Origin: Diphasiastrum complanatum
Taxonomy: Eukaryota > Streptophyta > Lycopodiopsida > Lycopodiales > Lycopodiaceae
Direction: 5' to 3'
Assembly: GCA_029204225.1 (NCBI GenBank)
Contig: CM055096.1
Location: forward strand, 74,034,919-74,098,918
DNA length: 64,000 bases
The notes under the pieces were generated by a model. The model did no database searches, was not told the DNA's origin, and worked only from the letters and a program-made list of their open reading frames with translations. Below, in pieces: positions 24,701 through 34,500 of this stretch; position 1 is the stretch's first letter; the number at the start of each line of letters is the position of its first letter. The translations under genes and the position numbers were made by a program.

Positions 24701-27700
24701 CCATATTGTCCATGCGAGCTTGCATAGATGGAGAAACACCAGCTAGGGAACTCGCAATCAACGTGTTTGGATTATGGACATGGCTAGCAAGTGGCAATCG
24801 GATGACAACTGGAGGGCTAAGAGGAATACCGACATGACATGATCATCGGCCATGAAGGACATAGAAGGGAAAAGATGGCAAGAAATAAACACAAAGAAGT
24901 GAGAAATGTACAATACTTTACAAATCAACAAAGGACTCTTCAAAAGCATGAACAACAGGGAAAAAATTGTGAAAACAGAACTGAAATAATAGATAGAGTG
25001 CTCCCTAATATGCTGGCCCTATTTTAAGTAGACTGACCAAATTTTCCCCAACACGTGTTGTTCTGCTCAAAAAAATTTGAACTTTTTGTTGATTTTTTTC
25101 CCAAAAACCCAGCAATAACAGCCTGGAATCAGCTATAAACCGCTTGATCTTCGATCTGAAAATGGGCTGGAGGTGTATTGTAGTAGGGCGCCCTTCTCTG
25201 AGGAAGCTTTGTGCAAAATCTCAGGAAAAACAGGCGAGAAACAAAAAAGTTATGAAAGCTCAACTCCAACAACTTGAAAAATGGACAAAAATCTAATTTT
25301 TGGGTAAAATCAGAGATTTTTGAGATATTTTTATAGAATAGTACCTTCCTAGGCAGCAATTTAGTACTCCCAACAACCTACTAAAATCTGATATCAATCT
25401 GAAACCTGCAGGAAAAGTTATGGTGAATTTTGATGAACTTTTTTTGTAATTTTTTCAGGTCTGCATATTTTCAGATCTGAAAAATCCACAATTTTTGGCT
25501 CAAATCATGGAAAATGCTCACTATCCACCAGTGATTCACTATAGGGCTTCAATCCCCCCCTTTCTCCTTCAAAAATGCCCAAGAAAATGAAGAAAAATGA
25601 GGTTTTTCTCCACTTTCCCTCTGCGAGGCTTTGACACCAATTGTCACAAACTTGTCTCTCCAAGCTCGTGAAACTAAGAAGGCCGGTGTGTAGAATGAAC
25701 CTCCACCGTAGGCACGCCCTTTAAGAATCCTGCTACCTGCTATTCCTATCACCTCGGACATGGCATCCAGCAATGGGCTACTTGCGACCTGTGAATACTA
25801 AGTGACTCATAAAGTACGACCCCCATGCCCCATCAAAGACCTATGACCCACTTGGTCACCCTGGCTACTTGCCAACTAGCATCTCGTCACTGAAGACTAG
25901 GATCTCAACGGTCACAATTCACCGCGTCTCTAATAGCTTGTTAGACGGTCACACCCGGTCACTGCTTGTGATGCACCCGTCCCAACTTGGGACAGTTGTC
26001 CACTCTAGTCACCAGACATGGCCAATACTTGGCCTCAGGCCCCCTAGTAATTGGCCGTGCCGAGGTCACGCTAGTGCCAAGACTGGGCTCTACAACAAAT
26101 CTAGCATACACCATAGAGGCAGGTGTGCTAAAGAGAAATGAAAAGGTTTACGTGCCATACATGAAAGGACTTCGCCCTAAATGGATAAGACATCTGAGTA
26201 AGTCACTTCTTCTCGCCACATATGCGGCAAGGCATTGGAGAGCACGCCTTGCACGATGAACACGGCAGAGAGGGTAAGGTCGCCCGGTTTACCTCGTTTA
26301 TTCAAGATACCCCACAGTCATTGGGAGAGCATCTTTATGGATATTATTGTAGGATTATTGAGGACTCTGAATGTAATGGATTCGATCTTGGTAGTGGTGG
26401 ACATGTTCACTAACATAGCTCATATTACTGCCACCAAAAAGAAAGTGACAACTCCTCAAGTTGCAGAATTGTTCATTGATCATGTAGCAAGATTGCATGG
26501 ACTTCTGAAATCCATTTTCTCATATAGGGATCCCAAGTTCACAGGAACATTCTAGACAAAGGTGTTTGCCAACCTGGGAACACAATTGCAGATGACTAGC
26601 AATAAATGAGCCCATATTGAAACCGGCAACTTGGGCTGGATTCCTGGAAAATTACGCAAGGCCTTTGTTGCAATTGATGACTCAATGATGTATATTCGGT
26701 TTATTAAATGTCGGATGGGCAATTGGAAATTGGACACTTATGTCCAAGAGTTTTTCGATTTTTTGGCCAAGGTGCCGCTCTTTGACCAAAAATTGGCACA
26801 ATGGCAGTTCATTTATGGACTACCAGCTGATTATCAAAATGAATGCAAATGGAATTTAGTCCGTATTTTGGATGACGCTATCTGGGTGACGAAAGCCTAT
26901 GATAGCACCATCGTTGCTTCACGAAAGAGCATGCACGGCCAAACGGCCCTGAGACCGAAAATTGATAAGCCAAAGAATAGGAGGAAAAAGTTTTTTGATA
27001 AACGGGAAGCTACTACACACCAAAAGAAGAAAAACAAGAAGCTAGTTATAAAAGACAAGAAGCGAAAGATGGCGATCACGGAAAACCTCTGTTTCTTATG
27101 TAATGAACCCGAGCATTGTGCGAAATGGTGCCCTGAAAACTATTTATAGAGAATAATGAATAGCATTTGTATGAATATATACACCAACGATGAATGGTCA
27201 ATGAATTGATAATAAGCAATAGCTCAAAATCTGAAAGCTGCGATTCATCAGAAGCTGACAAAGGAGAGAGAAAGAATACTCAATAGTGTATGTTTGCGCA
27301 ATAACATTGGACAGCTTAATATTACATTATTAGTTATCATACTGATCTAAAAAGTCCGCAAACCACCTCTACACCTTGTAACTTTGTAGATTGTAGTTTG
27401 ATAATACCTTAATTGTACGTTATCTTTCAAGCGTAATCAATTGTTTCGAGTTAGAGGCAAGATATTAAAAAGAGATGTTAACGTACTGCTTGATTCAAGT
27501 AGCACTCACAATTTTTTGAATTCTCATGTGCATAAGCTTCGAGTGGCCACCATGGCCAGTGATCACCGCTCTGTGGTCCACTTAGCCTCGGGGTCGGACA
27601 CGAAGATCTGGGATGTCAAAGTCCTAATTTGGAGCTTCAGATGCATATCGATCGTGTCCCCCATATCGGGTGACGCCGGTCGCATTGGACAACTTAATAT

Positions 27701-28537
27701 TACAATATTAGTTATCATACTGATCTAAAAAGTCCGCAAACCACCTCTACACCTTGTAACTTTGTAGATTGTAGTCTGATAATACCTTAATTGTACGTTA
27801 TCTTTCAAGCGTAATAATTTGTTTCGAGTTAGAGGCAAGATATTAAAGAAAGATGTTAACGTACTGCTTGATTCAAGTAGCACTCACAATTTTTTGAATT
27901 CTCATGTGCATAAGCTTCGAGTGGCCACCATGGCCAGTGATCACCGCTATGTGGTCCACTTAGCCTCGGGGTCGGACACGAAGATCTGGGATGTCAAAGT
28001 CCTAAGTTGGAGCTTCAGATGCATATCGATCGTGTATATCAGGTGACGCCGGTCGAATTTCGGGAGAAGTGGAGAACTCATCTCCAATTACGGGAACTTC
28101 TTCGTTTGCCATAATGCCTAGGAAACGATAAACAAAATTTCCTTAATTAGCAAGCTTGTATGGGGAATTGTAAGGTTCGTCGAAGCAATTTGCATAAAAA
28201 CATTTCCATTTTTATTAAATTACGTGCTTGGAAAGTTGCCTTTTGAAAACTTGTAATTTCCATTGGCAAATGCAAAAAACAATAATCAATGTACAAAATT
28301 AACTTATAGCATTGCCTAGCTGCCATAAAAAAATCGGAAACCAATAATTTTGCAAAGCTATCAAAGAGTTGCGGGGAAAAAAAATTAAAAGATACAAAAG
28401 AAACCGTGGACAAAGCCTTACCAGCCCCACCCCCCTTTACCTCCCTTTCTTCTGCCACTCAGGCCTCCCTCACCTGCTCGGGGCACAAGCAAGCTCTCCC
28501 GAGTCCCAAAGAGTAGAGAGGTACTCGGGCAGTGAGC

Positions 28538-28595
<58 letters not shown>

Positions 28596-31500
28596 GGTGC
28601 TGCCAGGGAGGGAGATTTTGGAGCCCATCAAGTAGCCAGCAGCGCGTCGAGAGGAGGCATTAAAAGCGCCCACAAATCTGATTTTAATCTTAGTTTTTTT
28701 TTTCATATGTTTGATGCAGAATGAAGCAGGTTGTGCAGGGATTTTAAGCACTGTTTTGCAGATTTTATATAACTTAAATCCATAAGAAGCAAGTTTCTTA
28801 TCAACCAAAAACGTGCTTGAAGCCCATGTCGGCAGCAGAACGGCTGCTATTTTATGGATTCTCTAAGAAATCCTCATCTTCTACCTTTTCTGCCTTTCTT
28901 ATGAGCGTACTCTTTTCAGATTTAAACTAATCAGAGTATAGAACTATGGAAGCTATGCTACTAAGAGTTTCATTATCAAAAGATGGCTTTTGCTCAGATT
29001 CTATGCTCAAACATTAATAGTATTAGCATAAAGAGAACTGTTAATAAATGGTTTGCAGCTCTTAAAGAATTGGAGCAACAGTTTTCCTCTATAAAAAACC
29101 GTGATTTAGGAAGAGAATCGAAAATCACCCCACCAAGCTTTTGTTCCAACCTTTTGCTTCAAAATCCAAGAATCAGGACCCCAACTTGTAGATCCACTCT
29201 TCAATTCTTGGCCTCCTCTTTAGCACTTTCCAACAGCAAAACCGCCTAGCTTTGGCTTTGATACCACTATCAAGTCCCCAAACCAAGAATACAAAGACTA
29301 GCAAACCGCAACAAAGAAACAATAGGGAATCGGATGGTGGACAAACCAACCCAACCAAACCTAGATCGATTGGATCTAGCCCCCAAGCTATGGATCAATC
29401 ACTCAATAGGAGAGAGGAGTCACACCCACAACATGTAACTACCATCACCAAAATCAAGCATACACTAGTGAGAGCCCTATGGGTATACTTGTACCCTCCA
29501 AGGCCCATGCACCACTAGTAGTGCATTGTGACACCTCACTCGACACATCAGCAGCCTAACTGAGCCACCTCATCCAATTCTCCTATGAGTCACTGATAGA
29601 CCCATATAAATCCATCTTGAGTTTTAGGCCTCCAACCATTAATTATGACCTTACACCCATGAGGGCCCCAACCCCTCATAATCATAATTAATTTACGGGT
29701 CGAGGTAGGCCTAATAATCTGAGATCAGTCCATTGTGGGCATGACACATACCAAGACACGAGACGCCATACCTATAGCACAGAAATTATCATAGGTGTGA
29801 CCAAAGTACGAAAAAGCTAAAGCTTCGTCTTGGCATCCTAAATATGCTTTTGAAAGCAAAACCACTCCATGCTCACTGAGGAAGACTAGTGCTTTGCTAG
29901 TGGATTGATACTTGTTTGTCTAGCACTGAAAATCAAACACGTGAACAGCAAACCTAGACATTTATATAAAAAAGCAGCTTCCAAAAGTTGGTCACTTCGC
30001 ATGCCTATGCATGCAAGACATGTTAAAGACCATCACCTGGGTCTTTTTCTCGTTCACCTCCAAGCCTCTCCTGACAGAAAATAATCAATGCAACAACAGT
30101 CGCCGTAGCCCCTCATGAGATGGAATCAGAATTGTGTCACCTACATTAACGAGTACAGAGATCAAAATATACCTCAAACTACTTCATGAATCCCAACTAT
30201 GAATAATACGCCTCCCACTCATCAATCTATAGGCAAGAAGAGTATGGGAGAATAGGCAGCCCTTATTCACCCTGATAGTTCTGATGTGACGCCTCCGACA
30301 TACCATCTTATAATCTGAACTGGCGGCCTATCACTCTCACCACACATCTACAATGCCTATCCAGTTCGGATCAAAACATTTTTCAAGGCAACAATTCATA
30401 ATGATGGATATGTAAAGATGAATATGATACATATATTTCCATCTTATATCAGATTTGATAGTTTTCAAATGTTGATTCTTATTACAGTCTCTTTTTGTGA
30501 TGAAGATGCAGTCTTACTACAAGATGTTCCTTCCCTCCCTCTTTCCCAGAAAAATGCTAGATCTCAACAACAGGATCACTGACTTGAAGCTACTTACCCT
30601 GCAAGCCATATCTATAGAGGATAAGCACTGAAACTTTGAAGGAAATTTGCTACCTTAATTCTTACTCAATAAACAGAATCACAAACAGGATTCAAGATTA
30701 AAAGGACACACTATCAATGGAGCAGACAATTTTACTTTCTGAACAAACTACATGATCTTTCTTTGTAGAAAATGGCAGCAACAGTTCAAGCTGAAAAATT
30801 ACACCATAAAGAATATAATATAAACCACTGGTGAGTTGAAATCTCCAATCAATTTATTACTTGCCATCTTTACCCAAAAAGGTATCTTAAGATTTTGCAG
30901 TTTGTTCATTTGCCTCTCTTCCATAAACCATCCGTAGAGCTCACAGTCATCTATGGAAGAGTATCAAACTAAGTGTTGATGATTTATATGAAACAGAAAG
31001 CAATGATACATACATTATAATGTTTTATAAAAATCAATGAGGGCAAAACATAATGTCAGCACAAGTATCCATTTTACATTAAAGGTCGAAAAAGTAGATT
31101 CTCAAAATCATAACACATCAATCTACCCAAAGTATTATGTTTTCTAGAATCTCATATACAAGATACTTACCATCAAGGCAAGTTGGGCAAATATCTTCAT
31201 CCTCGACCAATGACAACGTGGAGTCAACCTTTCCAAGGGATTTAGATGGTTGCTGATTGCCTACTTGATCAACTAACTCGACACCCATTCGCCTTGGTAG
31301 CATGGGTAATGATTCTCCACTAAGGTCACTACTAGTTCTACGCATTGATTCAACTTCTCCTCCATGCAGATGGGAAATTCCAATTTTGTCACGCCGTGAA
31401 ATCAAACCATCACGCTGTAACCTAGCATATCTAATGTCAGCATCATATGGCAATGGCCTTGGAGGAGCTCGATAAGTATCTATGATAGATGTATCAAAAG

Positions 31501-34500
31501 CCCTAGGAACTGGAGGCCCTGCAGAAGCAGAAGTGGCTTCTGGACTGGATATGGATGAATCATGTTCTTCCAACCTGTCAAAGACACCTGCATGCTGAAC
31601 ACATATAATCTTAAATCAAAAATTTATACACCTTAGAAGTAGTTGTAATTGATTGAACCGTAAAAATAGATCAACAAAAATCAAGAAGCATGTTAACAGT
31701 CTTAGCAACTTGTACATTGTATGCTGTAAAGATTTGTACATAATCGCAGAAAGTCGACTTTTAGAAAATCCTGTTATTTTCAACTATAAGACCATGTCTG
31801 AAGAAAGGTGAATTATGATAATGGATAGGATGTAATGAATTGTGTCCAATTGATACATCATGCAGGCACAAATGATCATGTCATAACCTTCTGTGATGGT
31901 AAATGTGCATTTGAACTTCCATTATCATCCCTTTTGTCCCAATACCAACACGTAGTATTAACAAAAGAAGCATCATGTTTTGCACCATACAAACATGTCC
32001 TTACAAACAATAGGCTTGGTAACTAGCAGCCTCAATAGCTCATGCACCATTTTCCTGGTGGCAACACATTTTCATTGATGTTTAGAGTGATCCTAGAATG
32101 ACAGTTCCACATGCATTTGAAAACCTCAACCAGTGACATATTTTGGAATGCTTTCTGTTAGGGATAAACCTATCCTAGTTCATGTTACACCTGCACAGCA
32201 TGGGATCCTTTGCTAGAACCTAACCAACAATGATGATAAGAATTGAACAGAATTGCAATTTTGATCCAGAAGCATTAATTAAGTCACTCAATTCACTCTA
32301 TCTAAAGCATGTAGATTGTTGCTAATAGTTAAAATACTTGTTACTCACTGATATCAGGTAACATACTCAATACTATGAGTTAACAAAACCTAGGTAAAAA
32401 AGACAAAAAGCAATCAAGGTCCAACAAATGAAATGAAGAAACTCCACAATGCTAGGTCTGAGGAAATCTATGAACATGTGTACAATATTATGTTTGATTA
32501 GGAATCATTGTCCATCCATCAGGTGCTTTCTCTACTTGCTTATTCTGAGTGAGCTCAATGCAACACCAAGTTAGGTCATCTTTAAGGGAGAGCAATTATA
32601 CACCTCTACCCAAATCCAAGTATTGACATGAGTACCGACACTAAGCAACTATAGCATTTCGCTTGTTGTGCCTTTTTGTCTATCTAGTCTCTCTATAGAA
32701 GCCTATTGATTCTTCTTTAGTCCTTAGGAAAGAAATGTCCAGACATAAATCGCAAAGTTATGTTTAAGAACAGGCTTGGAAGGGAGAGAAGAAAGTGCGT
32801 GAGTTTTGCCCTTCATACAAATAACAATAAAATTCACGTTTTCCTAAATTCAGTTTGCCATTTGTGAAACTCTAACTTGGTGGTTATAGTGGTTGGAGAT
32901 TTCTAGTAACAACCACTCTCGCCATATGGAAGTCTACATTATCATAATAGTCCCTGAAATATCTTGGTAAATCCCTTCTTTAATTGAAGAAATCAAATCC
33001 TTGACACAAAGGCCTCAGTGGCAAAATCTCTTATACACTTTTCTTTTGCGGTTGTTGTTTGTTGGAGTTTAATTAAGCTAGATGGAAATTCAAGATGTAA
33101 GAGATGTTAATGAACACAGGGTGCTAGTCTAGTATTATTGATGATGAAACTAGGTTGTAAATGGAAAGGAAGCATATGATTATGATACAAGAGGACAACA
33201 ACCCTCCTATCATATTCATGTCAAGGAAGCTAAAAGGCCTCAGACATACAAGAGCATTCAGGTATCTAGATGTTTGAGAATGTAGACACTATCACATAAT
33301 TCTTTTGAGAAATAACTTACATAAATCAAAATTGACAATGGTGAGTATGGTTATAACCCTCTCAATAAAGTCAAGGATATCAAAGACTAGTTAGCAACAG
33401 TTGGTCAACTAGTCCCGAACGCTCATTTGTTATCTATAGTATGGATTGGGCCTTCATTTGGTTATCACAAATTTGTTATGACTTTGACTATATGAGAAAA
33501 CCCACCCTCCAAAATTTTAGTAGATGAATGTTGTGATGTTACATGGAGAAACCATGCGACATAACCTTGCAACTAAGGAGGATTATCGAGAGCAAGCTCT
33601 CACATCCAACCTCTAGGAGGAAGCTGTTTAAAAAGAACGGTGACCAATCTCAGCAAGGCAAGCGGAACAACCATAGACTGGCAAGGAAATAGGTGGAGCA
33701 CGAGTTTCCAAGATTGTAGATCACAGGTTGGGAAAGAACCAACAACACACCCTCTACTACGTCCAGGGAGGCAAAGAAATTGACATTGTAATACCTTATG
33801 TGATTACCAAGAAGCAATAGGATCAGAAGTCCAATAAGAAACAAAGTGGTCATTTTTTGAGAGATTCATCAACGAGGGTGAAGAGGAGCCAAATTAGTTT
33901 CATGTAGTCTTGGTTGCATCAATGATTTATGAAACTAATGGAGGCTAGTACATAGTGTTTGAAGCATGACATCATATGACCTCTCATAGAGGTAGCAAAG
34001 TCATAGATAAGAAGGTGCTACTACTTCTCATATGAAGTCAAAGGTTATGGTAGAATACTAATACAAAACCATGATGGTGACTTAAGAACCATTAAGGATG
34101 TCTTGTATACATTTAAGCTAAGGATAAACTTGATTTTTGTTGGCCCATCACTGATAAAAAGTATGGAAGTTGAATGTATGAGTCTAAGTTTTGGGTGAAG
34201 GTGTTAGAAAACCAACTCACTCATACAAGTTACCCAAGACAAGATTCCTATTGTTGTTGGACAATAGTCATACACATGAAAGAGAACACATTGCACAAAC
34301 AACAATGATGAAGGATAATGATGAGATGTACTCCAACCAAAGTTGCATCGAAACGCGACCGCCTACCGCGGTTCGAACCATCGAACCGTTTCGAACCGGT
34401 TCGAACCGGGAACTAGTTCGAACCGGTTTTTGCCCCAAACCAAAAAAAAAACGGTTGGAATTATTTGCCAATTAACTAGGGCGCACTACCTAATTATAGA

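Larger units (their letters stand above)
27305..28055 (+). repeat. 378-bp tandem duplication within the gypsy protease region
   Basis: Copy 1 is 27305-27682 (378 bp) and copy 2 is 27683-28055 (373 bp), head to tail. They are almost identical: a CCCCC insertion near 27656 in copy 1 plus a handful of substitutions. Each copy begins CATTGGACA and ends GACGCCGGTCG. The duplication is recent compared with the decay of the host element. Confidence 0.92.

Noticed and set aside
30900-30960. Candidate RING exon 3 close to exon 2 (WFMEER-like codons on the minus strand)
   Set aside because: The zinc ligands are absent. The exon at 22,929-22,820 has all six ligands, correct spacing and splice sites.
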